Below are positions 44,680 through 54,700 of a stretch of DNA of 64,000 bases, one piece after another (position 1 is the first letter of the stretch; every line of letters begins with the position of its first letter). The position numbers and the translations under genes were made by a program. The DNA comes from Flavobacterium nackdongense (GTDB taxonomy: Bacteria > Bacteroidota > Bacteroidia > Flavobacteriales > Flavobacteriaceae), in assembly GCF_004355225.1 (NCBI RefSeq), contig NZ_CP037933.1:620001-684000 (forward strand), written 5' to 3'. The notes under the pieces were generated by a model. That model was not told the origin of the DNA, did not search any database, and saw only the letters and a program-made list of their open reading frames with translations.

Positions 44680-46107
44680 ATGGAAGAATGTATTTCGGTT
44701 TTTGATATGCTAAAAATTGGTGTTGGCCCCTCGAGTTCACACACTCTTGGCCCTTGGAGAGCAGCCGAACGTTTTTTGTCAGAATTGCGAAGCACTAACA
44801 AATTTAAACTTGTAGATTTCATCAAAGTAAATTTGTACGGTTCACTTTCCTTGACCGGCAAAGGCCATGCTACCGATCTAGCCATAATGTTAGGGCTTTC
44901 GGGTCAAGACCCTGAATATATTCCAATTCAGAATATTGACTCCATAATTACAGCAATTAAAGAGAAACACATTCTAAAATTAGGTAATGAAATAGAAATT
45001 CCCTTTCTAATTGAAGAAGATATCATTTTCAATAAAAACTTCCTCCCTTTTCACGCAAATGGATTGACTTTTACGGCTAATTTACTTGATACTACTGAAT
45101 ATTCATCGACCTACTACTCCATCGGTGGTGGATTTGTTGTAGTAGAAGAGCGTGTCAATGCCAAGAAAAAACTGCAAATAAAATGTGCCTTTCCGTTTCC
45201 GATTCAAAATGCCGACGAATTGATACGTTATACCATCGATCAAAACAAAAGCATTTCGGAAATTGTTTATGAAAACGAAAAATCGATGCGTACCGAAGCC
45301 CAAATTCATCAGGAATTAATGCGCATTTGGAACACTATGCTCGAGTGTATGTACACGGGTTGCCATTCCGAAGGAATTCTTCCCGGCGGATTAAATGTGC
45401 GCCGAAGAGCCTTCGATATGCACCAACACCTCATTGGCGAAGCCCATTACGATTCGCCACAATCTTGGTTGGAACAAATTCGCCTGACCGAAGTGAAATT
45501 CAGACAAATCCTGAAATGGGTTTCGTGTTTTGCCTTGGCGGTCAATGAAGTCAATGCTGCCTTGGGACGTGTCGTAACCGCTCCAACTAACGGAAGTGCA
45601 GGAGTTATTCCAGCCGTTTTAATGTATTATTTGGTTATCGAAAATCACAAGGCTGGCGAAAAGGAAATCAAACAATTCCTGATGGTTGCCGGAGAAATTG
45701 GCAGTATTTTCAAAAAAGGGTCAACCATTTCGGCAGCAATGGGTGGTTGTCAGGCAGAAATCGGCGTTTCATCAGCTATGGCAGCTGCGGCACTTTGCGA
45801 ATTGATGGGCGGAACACCAGCGCAAGTGTTGATGGCTGCAGAAATTGCAATGGAACATCATTTGGGATTGACCTGTGATCCTATTGGCGGTTTAGTTCAA
45901 ATTCCGTGCATCGAAAGAAATACGATGGGCGCTATCAAAGCCATAAACGCTGCCGAATTAGCTTTAGAAACCGACCCGAAAAATGCCAAAGTGCCATTAG
46001 ACAAAGTCATTGATACGATGTGGCAAACCGCCAAAGATATGAACAACAAATACAAAGAAACTTCCGAAGGCGGTTTAGCTGTTGCCGTGAATATGGCCGA
46101 TTGTTAG
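44680..46107 (+). CDS. sdaA: L-serine ammonia-lyase (iron-sulfur type, single chain)
   Basis: A 475-residue enzyme deaminating L-serine to pyruvate and ammonia. The N-terminal beta domain has [21 protein letters not shown] (broken by its loop) and [13 protein letters not shown]; the C-terminal alpha domain holds [13 protein letters not shown] and the [4Fe-4S] cysteines in [28 protein letters not shown] 44680 was chosen; the TTG at 44671 is inside the leader. A TATATTTG -7 box lies at 44653-44660. Confidence 0.95.
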   Translation: MEECISVFDMLKIGVGPSSSHTLGPWRAAERFLSELRSTNKFKLVDFIKVNLYGSLSLTGKGHATDLAIMLGLSGQDPEYIPIQNIDSIITAIKEKHILKLGNEIEIPFLIEEDIIFNKNFLPFHANGLTFTANLLDTTEYSSTYYSIGGGFVVVEERVNAKKKLQIKCAFPFPIQNADELIRYTIDQNKSISEIVYENEKSMRTEAQIHQELMRIWNTMLECMYTGCHSEGILPGGLNVRRRAFDMHQHLIGEAHYDSPQSWLEQIRLTEVKFRQILKWVSCFALAVNEVNAALGRVVTAPTNGSAGVIPAVLMYYLVIENHKAGEKEIKQFLMVAGEIGSIFKKGSTISAAMGGCQAEIGVSSAMAAAALCELMGGTPAQVLMAAEIAMEHHLGLTCDPIGGLVQIPCIERNTMGAIKAINAAELALETDPKNAKVPLDKVIDTMWQTAKDMNNKYKETSEGGLAVAVNMADC

Positions 46108-46211
46108 CGCATAATACAAAAAAATCACAAATAAACTATTTTTTGAAAAATTCAATTGCTGCATTAACCGATTTTTGCTGTCCTTTGTACCTTTAAAAAA
46201 ACGGAAAGAAA

Positions 46212-47183
46212 ATGACGACTCCCAATGAAAATCCCCCTAAAAAAAGCATCTTAGATAAAACCATCACCACACGTGAGGTTATCTTTATGTTTTTTGTAGT
46301 TTTATGCTTGTCGCCCTTAATTTCTCCGCCCATCGCGTTATTGATGGGATTGGTTATCGCTCAATTTATTGGTCACCCCTATTTGAATTTAAATCACAAA
46401 GCAACCCATATTTTATTGCAGGTTTCAGTTGTGGGACTGGGCTTTGGGATGAATGTGCACAGTGCGCTGCAAGCTGGTAAGGAAGGCTTCACCCTGACGA
46501 TAATTTCGATTATCGGCACTCTAATTCTAGGTGTTTTCTTGGGAAAAGTCCTTAAAATAGAAGAAAAAATATCCTTTCTAATTGCCTCAGGAACCGCTAT
46601 TTGTGGCGGAAGTGCTATTGCTGCCATTTCACCGGTTATCAAAGCCAATGAAAAACAAATATCGGTGGCATTGGGAACTATTTTCATCCTGAATTCGGTG
46701 GCCTTGGTTATTTTTCCATTTATTGGACATTACCTGAATTTATCTGAAAGTCAGTTTGGATTGTGGTGCGCCATCGCAATTCACGACACGAGTTCTGTGG
46801 TGGGAGCCGCTGGAAAATATGGTACTCACGCGCTAGAAGTGGCCACAACTGTAAAATTAGCCCGAGCGTTATGGATTATTCCTATTGCACTTTTATCGAC
46901 CTTTATTTTCAAAAATAAAGAAACTAAAATCAAAATACCTTATTTCATCGGACTGTTTATTTTGGCAATGATAGCGAATACGTATGTCCCCTTGATTCAA
47001 GATTTCAGTCATTATATTACAGGTTTTGCAAAGGCCACTTTGACCCTAACGCTGTTTCTAATTGGCTGTGGTTTGTCTCGAAAAGTATTAGTTTCGGTGG
47101 GTTTCAAACCCTTAGTGCAAGGTATTGCGCTCTGGATGGTTATCTCTGCCGGGACTTTATGGGCAATAATTTCATTGATTTGA
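46212..47183 (+). CDS. YeiH-family putative sulfate exporter
   Basis: A 323-residue membrane protein with about ten helices. ASGTAICGGSAIAAISPVIKA and AIHDTSSVVGAAGKYG are highly characteristic of the YeiH/PSE family, thought to export sulfate or related anions. The next gene begins 13 bp after its stop and is probably co-transcribed. TACCTTTA at 46189-46196 may be the -7 box. Confidence 0.92.
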   Translation: MTTPNENPPKKSILDKTITTREVIFMFFVVLCLSPLISPPIALLMGLVIAQFIGHPYLNLNHKATHILLQVSVVGLGFGMNVHSALQAGKEGFTLTIISIIGTLILGVFLGKVLKIEEKISFLIASGTAICGGSAIAAISPVIKANEKQISVALGTIFILNSVALVIFPFIGHYLNLSESQFGLWCAIAIHDTSSVVGAAGKYGTHALEVATTVKLARALWIIPIALLSTFIFKNKETKIKIPYFIGLFILAMIANTYVPLIQDFSHYITGFAKATLTLTLFLIGCGLSRKVLVSVGFKPLVQGIALWMVISAGTLWAIISLI

Positions 47184-47196
47184 TTTGAAAATAATA

Positions 47197-47580
47197 ATGC
47201 AAAAAAACAGTCGAATACCCTATTTCATCTTAACGCTAGTGGTAATCGCTCTTGGCATAACTTCCCGAAAAATAGACGGAATTCCAGCGTTTTTTGGTGA
47301 TATCCTTTATGCTGTGATGGTTTATTTTGGACTGCGAATGTTCCTCATACATATAAGTTTAAAAATGACAGCATTTCTTTCTTTGCTGATTTGCTTTGCC
47401 ATCGAGTTTCTGCAACTTTATAATGCCGACTGGATGTTGGCTATTAGAAGAACCACATTCGGACATTATGTCTTGGGGCAAGGTTTTCTATGGAGTGATT
47501 TGGGTTATTATACTCTTGGAGTTATAATGGCGTTTTTGATTGATTTTACTTGGATTAATAAACTTAAAAGTACAACTTAA
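47197..47580 (+). CDS. DUF2809 membrane protein
   Basis: A 127-residue membrane protein with three to four helices. LGITSRKIDGIPAFFGDILYAVMVYFGLR and FAIEFLQLYNADWMLAIRRTTFGHYVLG (each broken by loops) match DUF2809. Function is unknown. ATG 47197 was taken, although a TTG at 47185 is in frame. It follows the YeiH-like gene by 13 bp. Confidence 0.88.
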   Translation: MQKNSRIPYFILTLVVIALGITSRKIDGIPAFFGDILYAVMVYFGLRMFLIHISLKMTAFLSLLICFAIEFLQLYNADWMLAIRRTTFGHYVLGQGFLWSDLGYYTLGVIMAFLIDFTWINKLKSTT

Positions 47581-47645
47581 TTAAATAGGACAGATTCCAG
47601 TTAAGATGTTTAAATATTCTTAATCTGAAATCTGCCACCTGAAAT

Positions 47646-49580
47646 CTACTTCCTCTCCAATTCCAAATTTTGAATGGGTTGATAAACGAAAGGGACTTCT
47701 TCGATTTCTACATCGCTTTTATCCAATCCGAATGCTCTTGTGTCTGAAAGCGAACAATTTTTGAGCATATAATAAGAGTTCAACAACAGAGAATCCTTAA
47801 TGGTAAACTCATTTTCGACAGACAAGAATTTTTCCAAAATAATGAATTTAAAATCGGGTTCTGCATTGTATTTTGTAGAGCCATCTGGGCGAATATGCAA
47901 ACTTAACTCCTTATTTTTAACCAAATTTTGAACAATTTTTTTGAAATACAATTCTACTTTGGGTTGGATTCTAAAACCAATATTCAAGATAATTTTGATT
48001 ACTTTATCGTCCAATAATTCGATTACTTCATAATTCAAGGTAAATGGTTCATTGGTCCTATTGATGTGAAAAAACCAGTAAACATCAGCTCTTTTTGGCT
48101 TTTTGGAGAAAATAGATTTCATAATTTTTTCTTCCACCTCATAATTTTTATCTGCTTTTGACAGGTAAATTAAATGGGTGGCATATTTTGGAATTGTATC
48201 GTCGTTACTTAGTTCCTGAAGTTGTTGGGTGTGTTCTGCCAAATTAGTAAATTTCAAAAACCTATTATTTATTTTTCTGGCAAAAAACCAAGCATACATC
48301 GTCAAGAAAATAAAAAGTTCAAAGAACAAAAACATCCATCGTTCTTTTATTTTTACAATATTGGCAATAAAGAAAGCAATTTCAATAACAACAAAAACAC
48401 TTATAATCAAGGTTATCAAAATTCGGTTCATTTTTCGAATGTAAATCAGATAATAATTTAGCAAGACGGTGGTCATCAACATAGCAATTGTGATAGAAAA
48501 ACCATAAGCCGCTTCCATATTCGAAGAATTTTTGAAATACAAAATCATCAAAATACAACCTATCCAAAGAATGGTATTTACTGATGGAATGTAGATTTGT
48601 CCCTTCAAATTAGTTGGATTTCGCATCGTCACACGGGGCCAAAAATTAAGTGACATCGCCTCATTTATTAACGTATAGGAACCACTAATCAAAGCTTGAG
48701 AGGCAATAATAGCAGCAAAAGTGGCAATAATTACTCCCGAAAGTAAAAACCATTGTGGCATTATGGTATAAAAAGGATTTCTCCCTTCGAGAAATGCATT
48801 TCCTTGCGTCATCAGCCAAGAAGCTTGCCCTAAATAGTTCACAACTAAAGCAATTTTGACAAATAGCCAAGTAATTCTAATGTTGTTTTTTCCGCAATGT
48901 CCTAAGTCAGAATACAAAGCCTCTGCCCCTGTTGTACACAAAAATACCGCTCCCAACAACCAAAAACCGTGTGGATATTCGACTAATAATTCATAAGCAT
49001 AAACAGGATTTAAAGCTTTTAAAATGGACGGATGTTCTAATATTTGGACGAATCCCAATATAAAAAGCATCGAGAACCAAACTACCATTGCAGGTCCAAA
49101 AAAGAAACCTACTTTTTGTGTGCCAAATCGTTGAAAAAAGAACAAGGCCGATAAAATGGCAATCACTATAGGAAGTATTGGAATTTCAGGAAAGACAGCC
49201 GCCAAACCTTCCACAGCAGAAGCTACCGAAATGGGTGGTGTAATAATTCCGTCTGCCAAAAGTGTCGTGGCACCAAGAATGGTTGGAATTACTAATTTTC
49301 CTTTACCAAATCGTTTTACCAAGGCGTAGAGCGAAAAAACACCGCCTTCCCCGTGATTATCCGCCGATAGTGTCAACAAAATATATTTGAATGTAGTTTG
49401 AAAAGTAAGCGTCCAGAAAATACAGGAAATACCACCATAGACTAACAATTCGGATATTTCTCTTTCGCCAATAATGGCTTTCATAACATATAACGGACTC
49501 GTCCCAATGTCGCCGTATATAATTCCCAAGGCAACCAAAAGTGAAGCTGCACTAACTTTTTGAAGGGTTGATTTATTCAT
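47646..49580 (-). CDS. kup: KUP-family potassium uptake protein
   Basis: A 644-residue transporter with twelve hydrophobic helices and a C-terminal soluble part of about 200 residues. IYGDIGTSPLYVMKAIIG and FSLYALVKRFG are KUP/HAK signatures. It brings in K+ with H+. It lies 101 bp downstream of a KdpE-like response regulator and its kinase on the same strand, an arrangement which suggests control of kup by these. Confidence 0.95.
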   Translation of the reverse strand: MNKSTLQKVSAASLLVALGIIYGDIGTSPLYVMKAIIGEREISELLVYGGISCIFWTLTFQTTFKYILLTLSADNHGEGGVFSLYALVKRFGKGKLVIPTILGATTLLADGIITPPISVASAVEGLAAVFPEIPILPIVIAILSALFFFQRFGTQKVGFFFGPAMVVWFSMLFILGFVQILEHPSILKALNPVYAYELLVEYPHGFWLLGAVFLCTTGAEALYSDLGHCGKNNIRITWLFVKIALVVNYLGQASWLMTQGNAFLEGRNPFYTIMPQWFLLSGVIIATFAAIIASQALISGSYTLINEAMSLNFWPRVTMRNPTNLKGQIYIPSVNTILWIGCILMILYFKNSSNMEAAYGFSITIAMLMTTVLLNYYLIYIRKMNRILITLIISVFVVIEIAFFIANIVKIKERWMFLFFELFIFLTMYAWFFARKINNRFLKFTNLAEHTQQLQELSNDDTIPKYATHLIYLSKADKNYEVEEKIMKSIFSKKPKRADVYWFFHINRTNEPFTLNYEVIELLDDKVIKIILNIGFRIQPKVELYFKKIVQNLVKNKELSLHIRPDGSTKYNAEPDFKFIILEKFLSVENEFTIKDSLLLNSYYMLKNCSLSDTRAFGLDKSDVEIEEVPFVYQPIQNLELERK

Positions 49581-49681
49581 TTTATTTTAAATTTTGATAT
49601 TAATTTTTAGACATAGAAATCCTCTTCGCAATGATTTTGTTCATTACAATTGAAGTTTTTTTTAATAAAATTGGTTAATTT

Positions 49682-50368
49682 TTAGCTGGTATTGAAGCGA
49701 TACCCCACACCTGATTCGGTAATGATAAATTTGGGTCGGTTGGGATCTTCTTCAATTTTTTTGCGAAGTTGTGCAACGAAAACCCGTAAGTATTGTGTTT
49801 GGTCCGAGTAGCTGTTACCCCAAACTTCTTTTAGCAAATAGTGATGTGTCAAGACTCGACCTTCATTCTTGACTAAAATGGAAAGCAAATTATATTCCGT
49901 GACGGTGAGTTTTAAAATTTCGGCTTTCAATTTCACCACCCTCGAAGTAAAGTCAATCGAAACATCGCCAAATTGGATTATTGGTTCATTTTCCTTCTGC
50001 ACTAAATTTCGTAAAGCAGTACGAATCCTCGCCAACAACTCTTGTGTACGAAATGGTTTAGTCAAATAATCATTTGCCCCACTATCTAATGCGGTGACGA
50101 TTTCTTCCTCGGAATTTTTTACAGTCAAAATGATAATTGGATTCGTAAACCATTCCCTTAACCGCTTCAAAACGACCTGCCCATCTTCGTCAGGTAAACC
50201 TAAATCCAAAATAATCAAATCGGGTTGATAATTGGCTGCTGCTAAAAGTCCTTCTTTTGCATTTGCGGCAAAAAAAGTTTTATATCCATTGGAATCTAAG
50301 TTGATTTCGAGCAACTTTCGAATTTGAACTTCATCGTCAATGACTAATATTTCGGCTTGATTACTCAT
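49682..50368 (-). CDS. kdpE: KdpE-like response regulator (OmpR/PhoB family)
   Basis: A 228-residue regulator: receiver with acidic pair Asp11-Asp12 and phospho-acceptor Asp55 (LIILDLGLPDEDG), and a winged-helix DNA-binding domain ending LRKKIEEDPNRPKFIITESGVGYRF, broken before its wing. Its ATG overlaps the kinase gene end by 8 bp. KdpE usually controls kdpFABC, which is not present here; kup is the next gene downstream. Confidence 0.85.
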   Translation of the reverse strand: MSNQAEILVIDDEVQIRKLLEINLDSNGYKTFFAANAKEGLLAAANYQPDLIILDLGLPDEDGQVVLKRLREWFTNPIIILTVKNSEEEIVTALDSGANDYLTKPFRTQELLARIRTALRNLVQKENEPIIQFGDVSIDFTSRVVKLKAEILKLTVTEYNLLSILVKNEGRVLTHHYLLKEVWGNSYSDQTQYLRVFVAQLRKKIEEDPNRPKFIITESGVGYRFNTS

Positions 50369-51473
50369 TTGATATTTCTTTGGTATTCATAACTAATGCT
50401 GGAAAACTAATGGTAAAGACAGAACCGCCTTCTTCCCTATTTTCTAATTTTATTGTGCCGTTTTGTGCTTCTACAAATCCTTTTACGATTGATAACCCTA
50501 ATCCTGTCCCACCTGTTTTTGAATTTTGTAATCTGTAAAATTTATCAAATACTTTCTCTATTTCCTCTTGTGGAAAACCTATTCCATCATCGGAAATGGT
50601 GATAACACAGGGCATTATTTTTTCTGGATTGTAATCAAATTCTACATCAGGATTGTATTCGACTTTAATATTTATTTGAGCTCCTTTCGGGGTGTATTGC
50701 GAAGCATTAAATAGTAAGTTGTAAATAATTTGCTCCGTCAAACCATAGTCCAATTTGAAAAGCGGTAATGTATCATCAACATTGACCATAACTTTATGGA
50801 ACTGTAAATCTTCTTTCAAATGATTCAATACTTTATAAATTAATTCCTTCAAATCACACCAATCTATTTTGGGCTGAATCACTCCTGATTCCAATCTGGA
50901 CATATTCAACAAATTCTCAACCTGATGATTCAATCGCAACGATGCTTTCTCAATTTCTGTATATAATTTTCCTTTATTTTCTTCAGAAATACTAACTGTT
51001 TCACTTTGAATGGTATCAATTGCACCCATAATAGCCGAAATTGGAGTTCGCAATTCGTGTGACAAGGAATCCAGCAAAGCATTGTACAATTTCATCGTAT
51101 TTACTCGAACTTCTTTGATCTGTAATTTTTTTTCGGCTTTCCTAATTTTATGGGTAAGAACTCCATTTATAAGTGCTATAATGAAAAACAAAATCAGTAG
51201 TAACGCATCCTCTGTACTGTAAATATGAAGAGTATAATACGGTTGAATGAAGAAGAAATTCAGTATCAATGCGCTAAAAACAGCACTCAATAACACAGGG
51301 ATAATATCCAAAAACATAGCTAATAAAGAAACCACAACCAACAAAAGATAACCTACGATTTTATGATCTAAAAAATCTCGTGTAAACAGACACAAAGAAG
51401 CTACAAGACCTACTGATGCTATACAAATCAAATATTGATTCTTTATTTTTAATGGACTTAAAATAGTTTTCAT
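50361..51473 (-). CDS. KdpD-like sensor histidine kinase lacking the KdpD N-terminal domain
   Basis: A 370-residue kinase. The four-helix DUF4118 region is at residues 15-105 with LILNFFFIQPYYTLHIYS, a hallmark of KdpD. HisKA follows with phospho-acceptor His139 (SLSHELRTPISAIMG), and HATPase with LLFNASQYTPKG, ISDDGIGF and GGTGLGLSI. The usual N-terminal KdpD/UspA sensor domains of about 380 residues are absent, so K+ or turgor sensing must work through the membrane part alone. It is the first gene of a kinase-regulator-kup run. Confidence 0.88.
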   Translation of the reverse strand: MKTILSPLKIKNQYLICIASVGLVASLCLFTRDFLDHKIVGYLLLVVVSLLAMFLDIIPVLLSAVFSALILNFFFIQPYYTLHIYSTEDALLLILFFIIALINGVLTHKIRKAEKKLQIKEVRVNTMKLYNALLDSLSHELRTPISAIMGAIDTIQSETVSISEENKGKLYTEIEKASLRLNHQVENLLNMSRLESGVIQPKIDWCDLKELIYKVLNHLKEDLQFHKVMVNVDDTLPLFKLDYGLTEQIIYNLLFNASQYTPKGAQINIKVEYNPDVEFDYNPEKIMPCVITISDDGIGFPQEEIEKVFDKFYRLQNSKTGGTGLGLSIVKGFVEAQNGTIKLENREEGGSVFTISFPALVMNTKEISNE

Positions 51474-51628
51474 AATACTTCCTTATTAACAATGCAAAGT
51501 TAAATGATATGCTGTAAGTATTTTATAATATAAACACCCATTACATAAAGATTTTATAAAGATTTTTTGATTGTCAGATTTATGTTTAATTTAACTAATT
51601 TTGCACTCTAAATTAAACTTCTTTAAAA

Positions 51629-52447
51629 ATGTCAGTAGCCAAAAAAGATTACAAGCGAATTACCACAAAGTCACTCATCGAAATGAAAGCCGATGGGCAG
51701 AAAATCTCGATGCTTACGGCTTACGATTTCTCTATGGCAAAAATTGTTGATGCTGCTGGTATCGATGTCATTCTTGTTGGTGATTCCGCCTCGAATGTGA
51801 TGGCGGGTCACGAAACTACTTTGCCGATTACTTTAGACCAAATGATTTATCACGCCTCTGGAGTTGTTCGCGCCATTTATCGCGCCTTGGTCGTGGTTGA
51901 TTTGCCTTTCGGAAGCTACCAATCGGATCCGAAAGAAGCCTTGCGTTCTGCCATCAGAATTATGAAAGAAAGTGGTGGACACGCTGTAAAACTAGAAGGT
52001 GGAAGCGAAATCAAAGAATCCATCAAACGAATATTGAACGCTGGCATTCCAGTAATGGGGCATTTGGGTTTAACCCCACAGTCTATTTATAAATTCGGAA
52101 CCTATACCGTTCGTGCCAAAGAAGAAGAAGAAGCCGAAAAACTGATTGAAGATGCTAAACTCCTCGAAAAACTAGGCTGTTTTGCTATTGTTATTGAAAA
52201 AGTTCCCGCGGAATTGGCCCAAAAAGTAGCCCAAAGCATTTCGATTCCTGTAATTGGGATCGGCGCTGGTGGTGGCGTTGACGGCCAAGTATTAGTGATT
52301 CACGATATGTTGGGAATGAATAATGAATTTAGCCCTCGATTTTTGCGTCGCTATTTGAATTTATACGAAGAAATGACTACTGCTATTGGGCAATATGTAG
52401 CCGATGTGAAATCTTGTGATTTTCCTAATGAAAAAGAGCAGTATTAA
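51629..52447 (+). CDS. panB: 3-Methyl-2-oxobutanoate hydroxymethyltransferase
   Basis: A 272-residue TIM-barrel enzyme that makes ketopantoate for pantothenate/Co[32 protein letters not shown] (broken by its first loop) carries the metal-binding Asp, and [15 protein letters not shown] and [19 protein letters not shown] are typical. No panC lies beside it. A TAATTTTG box at 51596-51603 may be its -7 element. Confidence 0.96.
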   Translation: MSVAKKDYKRITTKSLIEMKADGQKISMLTAYDFSMAKIVDAAGIDVILVGDSASNVMAGHETTLPITLDQMIYHASGVVRAIYRALVVVDLPFGSYQSDPKEALRSAIRIMKESGGHAVKLEGGSEIKESIKRILNAGIPVMGHLGLTPQSIYKFGTYTVRAKEEEEAEKLIEDAKLLEKLGCFAIVIEKVPAELAQKVAQSISIPVIGIGAGGGVDGQVLVIHDMLGMNNEFSPRFLRRYLNLYEEMTTAIGQYVADVKSCDFPNEKEQY

Positions 52448-52491
52448 TACGTAGCTTTTATTCAAATTCCTTTTTAACCAAACTATTTTAT

Positions 52492-53265
52492 ATGTCAACA
52501 TCTTTCAATACCACGATTGTTATTCCCTGTTACAACGAGGAAAAAGGAATTTCGAATAGTGAATATTCTAATTTTTTGAATAACAATCCCGAGGTATTAA
52601 TTTGTTTTGTGAATGATGGTTCCAAAGACAATACTGTTGGCGTTTTGAAAGCATTGAAAGAAAAGCATCCCACACAAATTCACATTCTTTCTTTAAAAAA
52701 TAATTCGGGCAAGGCTGAGGCGGTTCGTGCTGGAATTCAGTATTGTAATTTCAATTTCAAACACCAGTACATTGGCTATCTCGATGCGGATTTAGCGACG
52801 ACTTTAGAAGAATTTATCGACCTTAGAAATTATTTGCAAGGCGAAATCGTGTTTAGTTTTGGCTCTCGAATTCGGAAAATTGGTTCTATTATTGAACGTG
52901 AAAACAGTCGATTTTTGATAGGAAGAGTCATAGCAACTTTCATTTCGAATATCCTCGACATCAAAGTGTATGACACCCAATGTGGTTCAAAACTTTTTAC
53001 CAGAGATATTTCAGAACAACTTTTTGAAAAAGAATTTATTTCAAAATGGTTGTTCGATGTAGAAATTTTCTACCGCATGATACTACTTTTTGGAAGAGAA
53101 AAAGCCATTCAAAAAATGCTCGAAATCCCATTAAAATTATGGGTTGAAAAAGGCGATTCAAAAGTAAAACTGAGCTACGGATTTAAACTTTGGTTTGATT
53201 TGTTTCAAATTAGACAGGAATACAAAAAAATTGAAAAGAATTTATCCCAATCCAATCTCAACTAA
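52492..53265 (+). CDS. GT2-family glycosyltransferase, dolichol-phosphate-sugar-synthase-like
   Basis: A 257-residue soluble enzyme. TIVIPCYNEEKGI at the N-terminus, NDGSKDNT, and GYLDADLATT (the DxD metal motif) are family-typical. Such enzymes load a sugar onto polyprenyl phosphate. The next gene, a GT39-type membrane transferase, overlaps its stop by one base, so a two-step path of sugar loading and transfer is likely. The sugar is not known. Confidence 0.88.
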   Translation: MSTSFNTTIVIPCYNEEKGISNSEYSNFLNNNPEVLICFVNDGSKDNTVGVLKALKEKHPTQIHILSLKNNSGKAEAVRAGIQYCNFNFKHQYIGYLDADLATTLEEFIDLRNYLQGEIVFSFGSRIRKIGSIIERENSRFLIGRVIATFISNILDIKVYDTQCGSKLFTRDISEQLFEKEFISKWLFDVEIFYRMILLFGREKAIQKMLEIPLKLWVEKGDSKVKLSYGFKLWFDLFQIRQEYKKIEKNLSQSNLN

Positions 53266-54686
53266 TGATTTCAGAAAAGCTAAAAAACAATTCTAAAATA
53301 CTATCGATTTCAGTGATAGCCATCTTGATTTTTAGATTGTTACTCACTATCACTATTCCGTTATTAGATAAAACAGAATCGCGCTATGCCGAAATTGCTC
53401 GAATTATGCAAGAAACGCAGCAATGGATTGTTTTGCAAATAGATTATGGAGTACCATTTTGGGCAAAACCACCTTTATCTACTTGGTTGTCTGCGGGAAG
53501 TTTTGAAGTGTTTGGTGTAAACGAATTTGCCTCTCGATTTCCCTCTTTTTTATTGAGTGTCATCCTAATAATCATTGCCGGAAAAATGGTCAAAAAAGAA
53601 GGATATTCCTTTTATCTTCCCGGTTTTATTTTGCTAACAATGCCTGAATTCCTGATACATACAGGTGTGGTCTCAACCGATACTTCGCTTGAATTTTGTA
53701 TCACCCTAATGATGATTTCCTTTTGGAAAACGATGCAAAGCGAAACCAAAACCTACTGGAATTATCTGTTTTTTATCGCTCTAGGGTTTGGATTTTTGGC
53801 TAAAGGACCGCTAATTACGGTGCTTACTTTTCCGCCTTTATTTTTATGGTGTTGCCTGGATATTCAAAGATTTAAAGCCGTTTTTTCTAAATTTTCAATC
53901 CTATTTGGACTTTGTATTACAGCGGTAATCGCCCTTCCTTGGTATTACTTTTGCGAGCAAGAATCGCCCGGTTTTCTGGATTATTTTATTGTGGGCGAAC
54001 ATTACAAACGCTTTCTTGAACCCGGCTGGAAAGGGGACTTATACGGCAGTGGCCACTCGCAACCCAAAGGAATGATTTGGTTACTAATGATTGGATTTAT
54101 GTTTCCGTGGATTCTGCTTGTTTTGTTTAAATTATGGAAAAATAAAGCCACCATTTTCAAAAACAATTGGGTTTCCTTTTTGATAGCTTGGGCCTTTTGG
54201 ACACCACTGTTTTTTACAATTTCCAGTAATATTTTGCATACGTATTTGCTTCCATCTGCGATGCCAATTATGTTTTTAGTGGTGTATTTTTGGAACGATT
54301 TTACTCGAAAAAAACTGCTAATCAATACGGCATTATTTTTCCCAGCGGTAGTTTTTATTGCCTATTTTGCCTTATTTGCTACAGGGAAATTAGACCATCA
54401 AATGAATTCGGATAAATATCTTTTGAGAGAAATCAAAGCAACCTCTGAAAACAACGAAATTCCCATTTATTATTGGAAAAACAAGCATTATTCAGGTCAA
54501 TTTTATACCCGTGGGAAAGTTCAAGTGGTAAAAACGGAAAAGCAATTAGATTCGGTTCAAAAGTTACATAAAAAGCTATTTTTTGTAATTCAAAATAAAG
54601 AAATTAAAGAAATTTCAAAAAAACAGCAGGAAACGATGACATTGACCCAAAGTAATTTCAAAACTTCTATTTTTGTCACTAAATAA
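53265..54686 (+). CDS. GT39/ArnT-like membrane glycosyltransferase
   Basis: A 473-residue protein with about eleven to twelve helices. TESRYAEIARIM near residue 40 and FWAKPPLSTWLSAGSF match the first periplasmic loop of ArnT/PMT enzymes, and ILHTYLLPSAMP the later region. It would move a sugar from a polyprenyl-phosphate donor to lipid or protein on the outer face. It is coupled to the GT2 gene. The acceptor (lipid A, glycolipid or protein) cannot be told. Confidence 0.88.
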   Translation: MISEKLKNNSKILSISVIAILIFRLLLTITIPLLDKTESRYAEIARIMQETQQWIVLQIDYGVPFWAKPPLSTWLSAGSFEVFGVNEFASRFPSFLLSVILIIIAGKMVKKEGYSFYLPGFILLTMPEFLIHTGVVSTDTSLEFCITLMMISFWKTMQSETKTYWNYLFFIALGFGFLAKGPLITVLTFPPLFLWCCLDIQRFKAVFSKFSILFGLCITAVIALPWYYFCEQESPGFLDYFIVGEHYKRFLEPGWKGDLYGSGHSQPKGMIWLLMIGFMFPWILLVLFKLWKNKATIFKNNWVSFLIAWAFWTPLFFTISSNILHTYLLPSAMPIMFLVVYFWNDFTRKKLLINTALFFPAVVFIAYFALFATGKLDHQMNSDKYLLREIKATSENNEIPIYYWKNKHYSGQFYTRGKVQVVKTEKQLDSVQKLHKKLFFVIQNKEIKEISKKQQETMTLTQSNFKTSIFVTK

Positions 54687-54700
54687 GAAGTCTATATTTG
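54673..54700 (+). promoter_or_regulatory. Promoter candidate adjoining the RluA-family ATG
   Basis: TTG (54673-54675), 17 bp, TATATTTG (54693-54700), directly before the ATG at 54701. If used, the message would have little or no leader. It lies over the end of the GT39 gene. Confidence 0.4.

Noticed and set aside
47581..47645. Repeated AATCTGAAATCTG words near 47608, also at about 24670 and 30470
   Set aside because: Short AT-rich low-complexity similarity; too little to define a repeat family from this window alone.
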